Shown here piece after piece: positions 1-9,177 of a stretch of 64,000 bases of DNA. The stretch covers positions 744,001-808,000 of the forward strand of contig NZ_JAMSHT010000001.1 in NCBI RefSeq assembly GCF_023805295.1, in the 5' to 3' direction. Each line of letters opens with the position of its first letter. The stretch's first letter is position 1. The notes beneath the pieces were generated by a model. The model searched no databases. It saw nothing but the letters and a program-made list of their open reading frames with translations, and was not told the origin of the DNA. The position numbers were made by a program, and so were the translations under genes. This DNA comes from Sphingomicrobium sediminis (lineage in GTDB: Bacteria; Pseudomonadota; Alphaproteobacteria; Sphingomonadales; Sphingomonadaceae).

Positions 1-658
1 CGAGCAAAGTCTCGGCCGGCGTCGCAGCGCTGGCGACGGCCTTCATTTCGGCCATCAGCGCATCGTCGACATGGAGGCGCCCCGCCGTGTCGAGTATGAC
101 CACGTCATAGCCTTGCAGCTTGGCCGACTGGACCGCGCGTTTGGCAATGTCGGTGGGCTGCTGGCCGGCAACGATCGGCAGCGTCTCGACCTCGGCCTGG
201 CGCCCAAGCACCGCCAGCTGCTCCTGCGCCGCCGGACGGGCGACGTCGAGCGAGGCCATCAGGACCTTCTTACGATCCTTTTCCTTGAGGCGCTTGGCGA
301 GCTTTGCAGTGCTGGTGGTCTTACCCGAGCCCTGCAGGCCGACGACCATGATGACCGCGGGGGGATTGACGTTGAGGTTGAGCTCGGCATTTTCCGCGCC
401 AAGCAGCTCGACCAGCGCATCGTTGACGATCTTGACGACCATCTGGCCCGGCGTGACCGATTTGACGACTTCCTCGCCGACCGCGCGTTCGGTGACCTGT
501 TCAACAAATTCGCGCGCGACGGGCAGCGCCACGTCTGCTTCGAGCAAGGCGACGCGGACTTCGCGCATCGCATCGCGCACGTCGGCCTCCGACAAGGCAC
601 CGCGGCCGCGGATCTTGTCGAATACACCGGAAAGGCGATCGCTCAGGCTGTCAAACAA
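1..658 (-). CDS. ffh: Signal recognition particle GTPase Ffh (5' part, runs off the window)
   Basis: Ffh binds signal peptides of nascent inner-membrane proteins and, with 4.5S RNA, delivers ribosomes to FtsY at the membrane. About 219 codons are present: the N domain (residues 1-100) and the start of the G domain, with the P-loop GLQGSGKTTS near residue 107 and DTAGR near the cut. The C-terminal M domain lies outside the window. The conserved start MFDSLSDRLS is reached with a TTG codon, preceded by GGAG 8 nt upstream; I see no better in-frame start. Its receptor gene ftsY lies 3.3 kb away on the other strand. Confidence 0.95.
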   Translation of the reverse strand, partial: MFDSLSDRLSGVFDKIRGRGALSEADVRDAMREVRVALLEADVALPVAREFVEQVTERAVGEEVVKSVTPGQMVVKIVNDALVELLGAENAELNLNVNPPAVIMVVGLQGSGKTTSTAKLAKRLKEKDRKKVLMASLDVARPAAQEQLAVLGRQAEVETLPIVAGQQPTDIAKRAVQSAKLQGYDVVILDTAGRLHVDDALMAEMKAVASAATPAETLL

Positions 659-698
659 ACGTCAGTCTCCTTCTCGTGTCCCATGGGCGCCAATACGC

Positions 699-730
699 AA
701 AAAGCGCCGGCGGACGAAACCTCGTCGGCC
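699..730 (-). terminator. Hairpin followed by a T-run in the ffh leader
   Basis: Minus-strand arms (726-730 plus 722-725 against 714-717 plus 709-713) form a stem of about 8 pairs with one mismatch and a 4-nt loop. GCGC and then five T residues (703-699) follow. It may end DUF1330 transcripts or act as a leader structure for ffh. The T-run is offset from the stem, so the call is weak. Confidence 0.3.
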
Positions 731-778
731 AGCGTGCGCCGCAGCGCTTGCAAATTGTCATCCCTTGGGACGGGGGCG

Positions 779-807
779 CATCTATGCGACACACGGCCCG
801 GCGTCAA
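779..807 (-). promoter_or_regulatory. Putative sigma-70 promoter for ffh
   Basis: On the minus strand a TTGACG -35 element (802-807) and a TAGATG -10 element (779-784) are separated by 17 nt. It sits just after the DUF1330 stop codon and would give ffh a leader of about 115 nt. This is pattern matching only. Confidence 0.4.
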
Positions 808-810
808 GCT

Positions 811-1230
811 TTATACCCCTTGCGGCACTATCGGCAGCAGCCGGGAATCCGCCAGCGCCGCACTGCGATGCCCAATACCGGAAAGATAGGCCTTGTTCTG
901 CGCGAAGGCCATGAAGGCTTCCGGCGAGGCCTGCTCCACCAGCAGGACGCGATCCCAGTGCTCTGCCTCGGGACCGATGAAATACCTACCGCCCTCGCCG
1001 TCGAAGAGGAGCTTGCCGCCGGCTTCGAGCAGGAATGGCGCTGTGTGCGCCATATAGCGGTCATAGGCCTCGGCACCCGAAATAGGCGTGTCGGGCGCAA
1101 GGTCCGGAAGGTCCGAATAGTCCGCCACCTCGCGAAAGCGCAGAAGATTGAGCATAACCACCGGCCCCTTGATGCCCAGCATAAAAAATGCAGTCGCGGA
1201 CGCTTCGGTGGGTTCGAGATAAGTCGGCAT
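811..1230 (-). CDS. DUF1330 domain protein
   Basis: A 139-residue protein of the DUF1330 type, a dimeric alpha/beta-barrel fold related to ABM monooxygenases. The family-like features are the N-terminal segment containing VVMLNLLRFR, the YDRYMAHTAPFLLEAGGK region, and the central FIGPEAEHWDRVLLVE strand. No catalytic residues or substrate can be assigned. There is no signal peptide, so it is probably cytoplasmic. It starts at ATG and lies upstream of ffh on the same strand, with a probable separate promoter for ffh between them. Its biological role is unknown. Confidence 0.8.
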   Translation of the reverse strand: MPTYLEPTEASATAFFMLGIKGPVVMLNLLRFREVADYSDLPDLAPDTPISGAEAYDRYMAHTAPFLLEAGGKLLFDGEGGRYFIGPEAEHWDRVLLVEQASPEAFMAFAQNKAYLSGIGHRSAALADSRLLPIVPQGV

Positions 1231-1348
1231 CGCGTAGCTCCATGGATAGATACGCAGGTGTGCACCCGCTCAGAGGCTGACGAGCAGGCATGAAAACCTG
1301 TGACGCGCCGATTTCGATTAGCGGCCGGGCAGGACCGACCAAACGCCG

Positions 1349-1927
1349 TCAGAACGCGCCGCCGCCTTCCAGCATGATTACCTCTTCTGGCGTACTCTCT
1401 CGCCCCAGCGCCTTGTTGCGGCCCGGGAAGCGGCCGAAGTCGACGATCTGCTGGCGGTGCAGGTGGGCGAAGCGGTCATGGCCTTCCTCGTGCATCGCAT
1501 CGAACAGGGCCACGCTCTGCTCCTGGTCGCTCAATTCCTCGCTGTGCATCAGCGGCATGTAGACGAAGAAGCGCTGGTCCTTAGGCAGGCGCAGGTCCCA
1601 GCCTTTGGCGATGGCGCGGCGGGTCAGCTGGCGGGCCATGCGGTCGGCCTCGAATGCCTTGGCCTTGCCGCGATTGATATGGCGGCTGAACTGGTCGAGC
1701 ATGATGATCGCGGCGAGTGCACGCTTGGGCCCCTCGCGCCATACCTTCCCCTCGGCGGCGATCACCGACTTGCGCAAATCGCCCCAGCGCTCCTTGATCT
1801 TCTTGTCGAGCTCGGCATCCTTCTTCCACCACCGATCTTCGCCGACTTCGTCGAACCAATAGTCGATGACCTGTTGGGCTAGCGCACGGATTTCGCTGTC
1901 TTCGGCACTGAAGGCATTGCTCGCCAC
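1349..1927 (-). CDS. DUF924 family protein
   Basis: A 192-residue, mostly helical protein of the DUF924 family, which resembles TPR-type folds. Typical features are an early YWFDEVGEDRWW segment, a LDQFSRHINRG segment near the middle, and a C-terminal HLHRQQIVDFGRFPGRN segment. The start is GTG with GGGGAG 9 nt upstream. It is divergent from dapF across only 55 nt, so the two promoters must be close or overlapping. No biochemical function is established for the family that I can name. Confidence 0.85.
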   Translation of the reverse strand: MASNAFSAEDSEIRALAQQVIDYWFDEVGEDRWWKKDAELDKKIKERWGDLRKSVIAAEGKVWREGPKRALAAIIMLDQFSRHINRGKAKAFEADRMARQLTRRAIAKGWDLRLPKDQRFFVYMPLMHSEELSDQEQSVALFDAMHEEGHDRFAHLHRQQIVDFGRFPGRNKALGRESTPEEVIMLEGGGAF

Positions 1928-1982
1928 GAAAGGACACTCCCCATTGCTCTTGGGCGACCCTCACCTTAAGTCGCCATGCGTA

Positions 1983-2783
1983 ATGGCAACCACCTTTCAC
2001 AAGATGCACGGGCTGGGCAATGACTTTGTCATTTTCGATGCCCGCGAGGCCGATGTACCGCTCGATGCGGCACGGGTGCGGCTGCTTGCCGACCGGCATC
2101 GCGGGATCGGTTGCGACCAGCTCATCCGGCTGTCGCCGTCGGACAAGGCCGACCTGCTTATGGACATCTGGAATGCAGATGGCGGCGAGGCCGAAGCTTG
2201 CGGCAATGCCGCGCGCTGTGTCGCGGCGCTCACGGGCGCCAAGACGATCGACAGTGCCGGCGGCCTGCTCGAGGCGGAAGCCGGAGACGACAGCGTCAGC
2301 ATCACCTTGCCCCCGCCGCGCTTCCAGTGGGACGAGATCCCGATTGCCGACCCGATGGACACCGCACCGGTGCCGATGGCCTGGGATGTGTTGGAAGGCG
2401 CCGATGCGGTCAATGTCGGCAATCCGCACCTCGTTTTCTTCGTTGACGACGCCGACGCCGTGGCGCTCGGTGAAATCGGGCCGCAAATCGAGCACGACCC
2501 GGCCTTCCCCGAACGCATCAACGTCAATGTCGCGGAAGTGCGCGACGGCCGCCTTAAACTGCGCACCTTTGAGCGCGGCGCCGGCCTCACCGAAGCCTGC
2601 GGCACCGGCGCCTGTGCGAGTGCAGTCGCCGCGATCCGGCGCAAGCTGCTCGCCTCGCCTGTCGCTGTCGACATGCCGGGCGGTTCGCTCACCATCCATT
2701 GGGCACCCGGAGACCCGATCGTGATGCAGGGCGCGGCGACGCACGTCTTTACTGGAGAGGTCGATCTCGAGGCGCTCCGATGA
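1983..2783 (+). CDS. dapF: Diaminopimelate epimerase
   Basis: DapF converts LL-diaminopimelate to meso-diaminopimelate, the last epimerisation before lysine and the peptidoglycan cross-linking residue. The 266-residue protein has both catalytic cysteines: C73 in the CGNAARC motif and C206 in EACGTGACA. I chose the ATG that begins MATTFHKMHGLGND because this matches the family N-terminus; a longer reading from 1866 overlaps DUF924. The Shine-Dalgarno is weak. It opens a six-gene plus-strand run, overlapping mtaB by ATGA. dapA of the same pathway is at about 35.4-36.3 kb. Confidence 0.95.
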   Translation: MATTFHKMHGLGNDFVIFDAREADVPLDAARVRLLADRHRGIGCDQLIRLSPSDKADLLMDIWNADGGEAEACGNAARCVAALTGAKTIDSAGGLLEAEAGDDSVSITLPPPRFQWDEIPIADPMDTAPVPMAWDVLEGADAVNVGNPHLVFFVDDADAVALGEIGPQIEHDPAFPERINVNVAEVRDGRLKLRTFERGAGLTEACGTGACASAVAAIRRKLLASPVAVDMPGGSLTIHWAPGDPIVMQGAATHVFTGEVDLEALR

Positions 2784-4000
2784 GCGTTGAGACCATTACC
2801 CTGGGCTGTCGCCTCAACATGGCGGAGAGCGCGACGATGAAGCGTCGCTTGGAGGCCGCAGGGCATCGCGGCGACACGATCATCGTCAATAGCTGCGCGG
2901 TGACGCATGAAGCGGTGCGCCAGACGCGCCAGGCGATCCGCAAGGCCAAGCGCAATGCACCCGAAGCCAAGGTCGTCGTGACCGGCTGCGCGGCACAGAT
3001 CGAGCCCGACACGTTCCGCGCCATGCCCGAGGTGGACGCGCTGATCGGCAATGCGAACAAGCTGGACGTGGCGCAAATCGCCAATGCAGCCAAGGATTTG
3101 CCCGGTGACGTCATGACGGCACCCGCACCGCCGGTCGCTGCCGGCTTTGGCAACAAAGTGCGCAGCTTCGTTGCGGTCCAGACCGGATGCGATCATCGCT
3201 GCACCTTCTGCACCATCCCCTATGGCCGCGGGAATAGCCGCAGCCTTGCCTATGACGAGGTCCGCCGCGCCGTCGCCAGCGAGCTCGACCGGGGCGCGCG
3301 CGAGATTGTCATCACCGGTGTCGACATTACCAGCTATGACGATGACGGCCGCAAATTGGGGGAAATGCTCCAGAAACTGTTGGTCGACGAGCCGCGCCTC
3401 CAGCGCCTGCGCCTCTCCAGCCTCGACTCCATCGAGATGGATGGCGCGCTGTATGAATTGCTCAGCGGTGACGAGCGCCTGCTGCCCCACTTCCACCTTT
3501 CGCTACAGGCGGGAGACGACATGATCCTCAAGCGCATGAAGCGCCGCCACAGCCGCGCCCAGGCCGTCGCCATCGTGGAGCGCCTCAAGGCCGCCCGTCC
3601 CGAGACGACCATCGGCGCGGATATCATTGCCGGTTTTCCCACCGAGTCTGAAGAGATGTTCTTCAACTCCCTGAAACTCATCGATGATTGTGACATCATT
3701 GCTGCGCATGTCTTCCCGTACAGCCCGCGCGACAAGACGCCCGCCGCGCGCATGCCGCAGCTCGACCGGAGCGTGATCAAGGACCGTGCGGCACGCCTGC
3801 GTGCCAAGGCTTTCGAGCATCGCATGGCCTGGCTGCGCTCCATGGTCGGCACGACCCAAGGCGCGCTTATCGAGAATAACGCCAAGGGCCATACCGATAC
3901 TTTCGCGCCGATCACGGTTGAAGGCGGTAAGCGCGGCGCCTACGTCATGGCGACCATCACGGATGCGAACGAGAAAGGGCTGACGGGGGTGATTGAATGA
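2780..4000 (+). CDS. mtaB: tRNA t6A37 methylthiotransferase MtaB
   Basis: A radical-SAM methylthiotransferase that converts t6A37 to ms2t6A37 in tRNAs. The N-terminal UPF0004 domain has its three cluster cysteines (C10, C39, C70). The radical-SAM core has C137, C141 and C144 in CDHRCTFC, and a TRAM-like tail follows. At 406 residues it is a normal length. It is called MtaB rather than MiaB because of the CDHRCTFCTIP form and its position next to ftsY, which is frequent in alphaproteobacteria. It is translationally coupled on both sides by ATGA overlaps. Confidence 0.88.
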   Translation: MSVETITLGCRLNMAESATMKRRLEAAGHRGDTIIVNSCAVTHEAVRQTRQAIRKAKRNAPEAKVVVTGCAAQIEPDTFRAMPEVDALIGNANKLDVAQIANAAKDLPGDVMTAPAPPVAAGFGNKVRSFVAVQTGCDHRCTFCTIPYGRGNSRSLAYDEVRRAVASELDRGAREIVITGVDITSYDDDGRKLGEMLQKLLVDEPRLQRLRLSSLDSIEMDGALYELLSGDERLLPHFHLSLQAGDDMILKRMKRRHSRAQAVAIVERLKAARPETTIGADIIAGFPTESEEMFFNSLKLIDDCDIIAAHVFPYSPRDKTPAARMPQLDRSVIKDRAARLRAKAFEHRMAWLRSMVGTTQGALIENNAKGHTDTFAPITVEGGKRGAYVMATITDANEKGLTGVIE

Positions 4001-4914
4001 GTTGGCTCGACCGGTTGACCGGGGGATTTCGCAAGACCGCAGACCGCGTCGGCGAGAATCTTACCGGCCTCACCTCCAAACAGGCGCTCGATACAGCGAC
4101 CCTCGACGATATCGAGGAAGCGCTGATCGCGTCCGACCTCGGCCCTGAAGCCTCAAAGCGCATCCGCGAGGCCATCGCGGCTCGCAAGTTCGAGCAATTG
4201 GACGAGCGGGGCTTGCGCGAAATCCTTGCCGAAGAGATCGAAGCCATCCTCGCACCGGTCGCCAAGCCGCTGGATATTTATGGTTTCCCGCGGCCCCACG
4301 TTATCCTCGTCATCGGGGTCAACGGTTCGGGCAAGACCACGACGATCGGCAAACTCGGCCATTGGATCATGGAGCAGGATTATGGCGTCCTGCTTGCCGC
4401 TGGCGACACGTTCCGCGCCGCCGCGATCGAACAACTCAAAATCTGGGGCGAACGCATCCATGCGCCCGTCATTGCCGGGCCCGAGGGCGGTGATCCCGCC
4501 TCGATCGTCTTCGACGGCGTGAAACAGGCGACTGCCACCGGTGAGGACGTTCTCATCGTCGACACGGCAGGCCGCCTCCAGAACAAGAGCTACCTGATGG
4601 ACGAATTAGCGAAAATCCGCCGCGTTCTAGGGAAATTGAACGAGGAAGCGCCGCATGACGTCATCCTCGTCCTCGACGCGACCACCGGCCAGAATGCGAT
4701 CAACCAGATCGAGGTCTTCCAGGAGGTCGCGCATGTGACCGGCCTCGTCATGACCAAGCTGGACGGCACCGCCCGCGGCGGCGTGATGGTCGCGGCGGCC
4801 GAGAAGTTCGGCCTGCCCATCCACGCCATCGGCGTCGGCGAAGGCGTCGATGACCTGCGTCCGTTCGATCCCCGCGCGGTCGCCCGCGCTATTGCAGGCC
4901 TGCCCCCCGCATGA
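3997..4914 (+). CDS. ftsY: Signal recognition particle receptor FtsY
   Basis: FtsY is the membrane-associated GTPase that docks Ffh-ribosome complexes on the translocon. This 305-residue form has only a very short N-terminal extension before the N domain, then the G domain with P-loop GVNGSGKTTT near residues 108-117, DTAGR and TKLDGTARGG. The long acidic A domain of enteric FtsY is absent, as is common in alphaproteobacteria. The start overlaps the mtaB stop (ATGA) and the end overlaps yciB. Its partner Ffh is encoded at the left edge of the window. Confidence 0.95.
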   Translation: MSWLDRLTGGFRKTADRVGENLTGLTSKQALDTATLDDIEEALIASDLGPEASKRIREAIAARKFEQLDERGLREILAEEIEAILAPVAKPLDIYGFPRPHVILVIGVNGSGKTTTIGKLGHWIMEQDYGVLLAAGDTFRAAAIEQLKIWGERIHAPVIAGPEGGDPASIVFDGVKQATATGEDVLIVDTAGRLQNKSYLMDELAKIRRVLGKLNEEAPHDVILVLDATTGQNAINQIEVFQEVAHVTGLVMTKLDGTARGGVMVAAAEKFGLPIHAIGVGEGVDDLRPFDPRAVARAIAGLPPA

Positions 4915-5543
4915 GCGAAGTCCATCCCGGTCCCGGCATAGAGGACGACAAGCCCAAATTGGGCGCCGGCAAGCAATTGCTGCTCGACCTCGGCCCGCTG
5001 GTCATCTTCTTCCTGGTCAACAAGTTTTCGCCCGGCGACGAATTGCAGCGTCTGCTCGTCGCGACGGGCGCCTTCATGGTTTCGATGATCGTAGCCATGA
5101 TCATCAGCTACACTGCGGTGAAGCACGTCACCCGCATCCAGATGCTTTCGCTGGTCATGGTCGTCGGGTTCGGAGCGATCACGATTGCCTTGGGCGATCC
5201 CAAGTGGATCAAGATGAAACCGACCGCTTTCTACCTGCTTGCGGGCGGCATTCTGGCATGGGGATGGATGACGTCACGTCCGCTGTTGAAATGGTTACTG
5301 GGCGCCGCTTATCCCGGCCTCAACGACCTTGGATGGATCAAGCTTTCCCGGAATTGGGCCATTTTCTTTGCAGTGATGGCATGCCTCAATGAAGTCGTCT
5401 GGCGCAACAGTTCGACCGATTTCTGGATCGGGTTCAAGATTTGGGGCTTCCTCCCCCTCACCTTCCTCTTCGCCGCCAGCCAGATGCCGATGCTGATGAA
5501 ACACGGCCTGACGCTGGAAGAACCCGAAAAGGACAAGGGCTGA
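4911..5543 (+). CDS. yciB: YciB/IspA-type inner-membrane septation protein
   Basis: A 210-residue polytopic membrane protein of the YciB (intracellular septation protein A) family. Five or more hydrophobic segments are visible, among them [42 protein letters not shown] and [13 protein letters not shown]. The family signature around WIKMKPT and [19 protein letters not shown] is present. In other bacteria YciB interacts with cell elongation and division proteins and affects envelope integrity. Here it is coupled to ftsY upstream and overlaps the ABC ATPase start by one base (TGATG). Confidence 0.88.
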   Translation: MSEVHPGPGIEDDKPKLGAGKQLLLDLGPLVIFFLVNKFSPGDELQRLLVATGAFMVSMIVAMIISYTAVKHVTRIQMLSLVMVVGFGAITIALGDPKWIKMKPTAFYLLAGGILAWGWMTSRPLLKWLLGAAYPGLNDLGWIKLSRNWAIFFAVMACLNEVVWRNSSTDFWIGFKIWGFLPLTFLFAASQMPMLMKHGLTLEEPEKDKG

Positions 5544-6472
5544 TGCGGGTCATCGAGATTGCGGGACTGGAGAAGGCCTATAAAGGCGGCACCAAAGCCT
5601 TGAAGGGCGTCGACCTGACGATCGAGAAGGGCGAGATCTTCGCGCTGCTGGGGCCCAATGGCGCCGGCAAGACGACGCTCATCTCGATCGTCTGCGGCAT
5701 TGTCACCAAGACCGGCGGCAGCGTCAGCGTCTATGGCCACGATATTGAGACCGCCTATCGCGCCGCGCGCGACCATATCGGCCTCGTCCCGCAGGAGTTG
5801 ACCACCGACGCCTTCGAAACGGTGTGGGACACGGTCGCTTTCTCGCGCGGCTTGTTTGGTAAACCGCGCAATGACGCCTATCTCGAAGATCTGCTCAAGC
5901 GCCTGACTCTTTGGGACAAACGCGAAGCGCGGATGATGGAGCTGTCGGGCGGCATGAAGCGCCGCGTCATGATCGCCAAGGCACTGGCCCACGAACCTGA
6001 CATCCTTTTCCTCGATGAGCCAACAGCGGGCGTCGACGTCGAACTCCGCCGCGACATGTGGGAATTGGTGCGCAAGCTCCAGTCCGACGGCACGACCATT
6101 ATTCTCACCACCCACTATATCGAGGAAGCCGAGGAGATGGCCGACCGCGTCGGCGTGATCCGCGATGGCGAGCTCGTGGCGCTGGGTGAAAAGAATGAGC
6201 TGATGGCGCAAATGGGCCGCCGCACCCTCACCATCTTCCTAGAACAGCCGCTCAAGGCCCTGCCGACAGCGCTTGAGGGCCGCGACATCGATCTTTCCGA
6301 CGATGGCGGCGAGCTCGCTTATCATTTCGACAGCAATGCCGCCGAAAATGGTATCCCGCAGCTGATGCGCCAGCTGGATGAGCTTGGTATCGGATGGCGC
6401 GACCTTACGACGCGGCAATCCAGCCTGGAGGATATCTTCGTCAGCCTCGTCCATGCAGGAGATGCGAAATGA
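5543..6472 (+). CDS. ABC-2 type transporter, ATP-binding subunit
   Basis: A 309-residue ABC ATPase with Walker [10 protein letters not shown], signature LSGGMKRR, Walker [13 protein letters not shown] and the switch histidine in [11 protein letters not shown]. The sequence resembles the CcmA/DrrA/YadG group that pairs with ABC-2 permeases. The remaining 80 or so residues after the nucleotide-binding domain are the usual C-terminal extension. The start codon overlaps the yciB stop, and an ATGA overlap couples it to its permease. The exported substrate cannot be inferred from sequence; drug or envelope-component export is possible. Confidence 0.9.
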   Translation: MRVIEIAGLEKAYKGGTKALKGVDLTIEKGEIFALLGPNGAGKTTLISIVCGIVTKTGGSVSVYGHDIETAYRAARDHIGLVPQELTTDAFETVWDTVAFSRGLFGKPRNDAYLEDLLKRLTLWDKREARMMELSGGMKRRVMIAKALAHEPDILFLDEPTAGVDVELRRDMWELVRKLQSDGTTIILTTHYIEEAEEMADRVGVIRDGELVALGEKNELMAQMGRRTLTIFLEQPLKALPTALEGRDIDLSDDGGELAYHFDSNAAENGIPQLMRQLDELGIGWRDLTTRQSSLEDIFVSLVHAGDAK

Positions 6473-7230
6473 ACCTGCGCGGCGTCCTGGCGATCTACAA
6501 GTTCGAAATGGCGCGCGCCAAGCGCACTATCTGGCAGAGCCTTGCCGCACCGCTCATCACGACAGCTTTGTTCCTGCTCGTTTTCGGTGCGGCCATCGGC
6601 GACCGCATGGGCGAGATTGAAGGCGTCAATTTCGGCGGCTTCATCGTGCCCGGCCTGGTCCTGCTCTCGGTCCTGCAGCAAAGCTTGTCCAATGCCTCAT
6701 TCGGCATTTATTTTCCGAAGTTTACGGGCACCATCTACGAAATACTCTCAGCACCGCTATCGCCTGTAGAGACGGTCATTTCCTATGTCGGCGCGGCGGC
6801 CAGCAAGTCGGTCATCCTCGCGCTCGTCACTATGGCCGCGGCCCATCTCTTCGTGGACTATTCGATCGACCGCCCATTCCTGATGCTGCTCTTCTTGGTG
6901 CTCATCGCCGTCGGCTTTTGTTTGTGGGGTTTTCTCATCGGGCTGCTCGCCAACAATTTCGAGCAGCTGCAGGCCGCGCCCCTGCTGATCATCACCCCGC
7001 TCACCTTCCTGGGCGGCATTTTCTACTCGATCGCAACCCTGCCCGATCCGTGGCGCACGCTCAGCCTGTTCAACCCGATCGTCTACTTGGTGTCGGGCTA
7101 TCGCTGGACGTTCAATGGGGTGGCGGACGTGCCGATCTGGTCGAGCTGGCTCGCCATGGGGCTGACCATCGCGATTCCGCTCACTGCCATCGCCTGGATC
7201 TTCAAGACCGGGCATCGTCTCAAGCAATAG
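6469..7230 (+). CDS. ABC-2 type transporter permease
   Basis: A 253-residue membrane protein with about six hydrophobic helices and an ABC-2 permease pattern resembling YadH. Visible features are a short cytoplasmic N-terminus, [13 protein letters not shown] near the end and [18 protein letters not shown], the typical conserved loop. I chose the ATG that overlaps the ATPase stop (ATGA). It closes the dapF-led run. No plus-strand T-rich terminator is seen; the hairpin that follows serves sodB on the other strand. Confidence 0.9.
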   Translation: MNLRGVLAIYKFEMARAKRTIWQSLAAPLITTALFLLVFGAAIGDRMGEIEGVNFGGFIVPGLVLLSVLQQSLSNASFGIYFPKFTGTIYEILSAPLSPVETVISYVGAAASKSVILALVTMAAAHLFVDYSIDRPFLMLLFLVLIAVGFCLWGFLIGLLANNFEQLQAAPLLIITPLTFLGGIFYSIATLPDPWRTLSLFNPIVYLVSGYRWTFNGVADVPIWSSWLAMGLTIAIPLTAIAWIFKTGHRLKQ

Positions 7231-7234
7231 AGCG

Positions 7235-7268
7235 CAAAGAAAAGGGCGGCAGCCGCAGCCACCGCCCT
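7235..7268 (-). terminator. Rho-independent terminator of sodB
   Basis: On the minus strand AGGGCGG (7268-7262) and CCGCCCT (7249-7243) form a 7-bp stem with a 12-nt loop, followed directly by TTTCTTT. It lies 24 nt after the sodB stop codon. Confidence 0.7.
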
Positions 7269-7291
7269 ATTCCGTCTACTTGGCGAAGGGC

Positions 7292-7915
7292 CTAGCCGAG
7301 CTGGTCGGCGCGCTGCGTCCCGTGGCCGTCCAGGTTTTCGCTGACGAAATCCCAGTTAACGATGTTGTGCAGCACGCTCTTCAGATAGTCGGGGCGCGCA
7401 TTGCGATAGTCGATGTAATAAGCGTGCTCCCAGACATCGACGGTGAAGAGCGGGGTCATGCCATGCGCGACCGGCGTATCGGCGTCGTGCAGCGAGGTCA
7501 CCTCAAGCTTGCCATTGTTGAGGATGAGCCAACCCCAACCCGACGCGAAGTGATTGGCGCTCTCATTCTGCAGCGCTTCTAGGAGCTTGTCGGTCGAACC
7601 GAAGTCGCTGTCGATCATCGCCTGCAGTTTTTCCGAAGGCTTGGTCGAGCCTTCGGGCGCAAGGCCATGCCAGAAGAAGGTATGGTTCCAGATCTGCGCC
7701 GAATTGTTGAACAGGCCCTTGTCGCCCGCCTCGTGCGCACGCTTGATGACCGTGGTGAGGTTGGCGCCTTCCAGGCCTTTCTCGCCCAGCATGCCATTGG
7801 TTTTCTGGACATAGGCATTGTGATGCTTGCCATGGTGATAATCGAGCGTTTCCGCCGACATGTGATCGCCCAGCGCGTCCTTGGCGAAAGGCAGGTCGGG
7901 AAGTTCAAAGGCCAT
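7292..7915 (-). CDS. sodB: Superoxide dismutase, Fe/Mn family
   Basis: Disproportionates superoxide to oxygen and hydrogen peroxide in the cytoplasm (no signal peptide). The 207-residue protein has the four metal ligands H27 (YHHGKHHNAY), H78 (WNHTFFW), D160 and H164 (DVWEHAYYIDYRN). The ANHFASGWGWL region is more like iron enzymes than manganese ones, but metal choice cannot be settled by eye. I chose the ATG giving MAFELPDLPF, with AGGAG 8 nt upstream, rather than the 29-codon longer reading. It is a stand-alone gene with its own terminator. Confidence 0.93.
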   Translation of the reverse strand: MAFELPDLPFAKDALGDHMSAETLDYHHGKHHNAYVQKTNGMLGEKGLEGANLTTVIKRAHEAGDKGLFNNSAQIWNHTFFWHGLAPEGSTKPSEKLQAMIDSDFGSTDKLLEALQNESANHFASGWGWLILNNGKLEVTSLHDADTPVAHGMTPLFTVDVWEHAYYIDYRNARPDYLKSVLHNIVNWDFVSENLDGHGTQRADQLG

Positions 7916-8025
7916 GAAGGGAGCTCCTGTTGGAAATGATGGTTCACCGCGCCAACGCGCGGGCCGCGCTGGCGTTGCATGGGGATCGTTTAAGCGGCGC
8001 AACGGCCGCTGTCAGCCCTCGCTTT

Positions 8026-9111
8026 TCAGCTTTTGGGGTCAGCGTTGAGCTTGAGGCGCTTCATCGCGTGGCGCAGCTGATCGTAGCTGAGGCCCAGCGC
8101 TTCGGCGGTCGCGCGCTGATTGTAACGCGCGCGCTCCAGCGCATCGCTGATCAGAGCCTTTTCATATTCGGTTACCGCAGCCTTGAAATCGTCTGTCGGC
8201 GGCGCCGCAGTCACTGCCTGCGCCGCGGCCTCTTCCACGGTTGAAACCTCTTCGCCAGCCACCTGCTCAACCGGTGCCGCAACATCGCCGGCCGTGGCAG
8301 TGCCACCACCGCCGCCCTGCATCAGGGCCCAGGGCGATTTGAACGGATCGAAGTTGATCGTGGAAACGGGGCGCTCGGGATCTTCGGCGCGATAGACGGC
8401 GCGTTCGACGACGTTGCGAAGCTCGCGCACATTGCCGGGCCAGCCATATTTTTCGAGGCGGGCAATCGCCTTTTTGTCGAAGCCGGGCCAGTTGGGCCAA
8501 TCGAGCTCGACCGCCATGCGCCGCCCGAAATGTTCGGCCAGTAGCGCTATGTCCCCCTCGCGAGCGCGAAGCGGCGGCAGCGTCACCACCTCGAACGACA
8601 GGCGATCGAGAAGGTCGGCGCGAAATTTACCCTTGGCGACGAGGCTCGGAAGATGCTCGTTGGTTGCCGCTACGATGCGCACGTCCACGCTGATGGGCTT
8701 CGACGCACCGATACGCGTGACCTCGCCATATTCGACAGTGCGAAGCAGCCGATCCTGCGCAGCCGAGGACAGCGTCGCCAGTTCGTCGAGAAAGAGCGTG
8801 CCGCCATCGGCTTCCTCGAAGCGGCCGGCGCGGGTTTTCGAGGCACCGGTGAAGCTGCCGGCCTCATGGCCGAACAACTCAGCCTCGATCAGGTTTTCGG
8901 GAAGCGCCGCGCAGTTCATCGTCACCAGCGGCCCGGACCAACGGGTCGACAGGCGATGCAAGCGCTCGGCAATGAGTTCCTTGCCGGTACCGCGCTCTCC
9001 GATCACCAATACAGGACGGTCGAGCGGTGCCGCGCGCGAGGCGCGTTCGACCGCATCGAGAAAGGCCAGCGACTGCCCGACAAATTGATTTGCCCGCTCC
9101 ATGCTCGCCAT
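8026..9111 (-). CDS. pspF: Phage shock protein operon transcriptional activator PspF
   Basis: A sigma-54 enhancer-binding AAA+ activator that drives the facing psp operon and is normally held inactive by PspA. It lacks a sensory domain, as PspF does. The AAA+ module starts at once, with Walker A GERGTGKE near residue 38, the sigma-54 contact loop at 85-90 and Walker B LFLDELA. A Fis-type helix-turn-helix ends the protein (RATAEALGLSYDQLRHAMKR). The contact loop reads GSFTGA instead of the usual GAFTGA. An Ala/Pro/Gly-rich linker of about 60 residues precedes the HTH. The start MASMERANQF aligns with the enteric protein; a start 27 nt upstream is also open. Confidence 0.93.
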   Translation of the reverse strand: MASMERANQFVGQSLAFLDAVERASRAAPLDRPVLVIGERGTGKELIAERLHRLSTRWSGPLVTMNCAALPENLIEAELFGHEAGSFTGASKTRAGRFEEADGGTLFLDELATLSSAAQDRLLRTVEYGEVTRIGASKPISVDVRIVAATNEHLPSLVAKGKFRADLLDRLSFEVVTLPPLRAREGDIALLAEHFGRRMAVELDWPNWPGFDKKAIARLEKYGWPGNVRELRNVVERAVYRAEDPERPVSTINFDPFKSPWALMQGGGGGTATAGDVAAPVEQVAGEEVSTVEEAAAQAVTAAPPTDDFKAAVTEYEKALISDALERARYNQRATAEALGLSYDQLRHAMKRLKLNADPKS

Positions 9112-9177
9112 GTGGTGGAAAATCCCACCATTTGGCAAGATGTTTCATACCGCCATTGGTCGAAAAGCAGTGCATTT

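Noticed and set aside
7993-8010. AGCGGC/GCCGCT hairpin after pspF as a terminator
   Set aside because: The 6-bp stem is followed only by TTAAACG on the minus strand, too poor a T-run to call.
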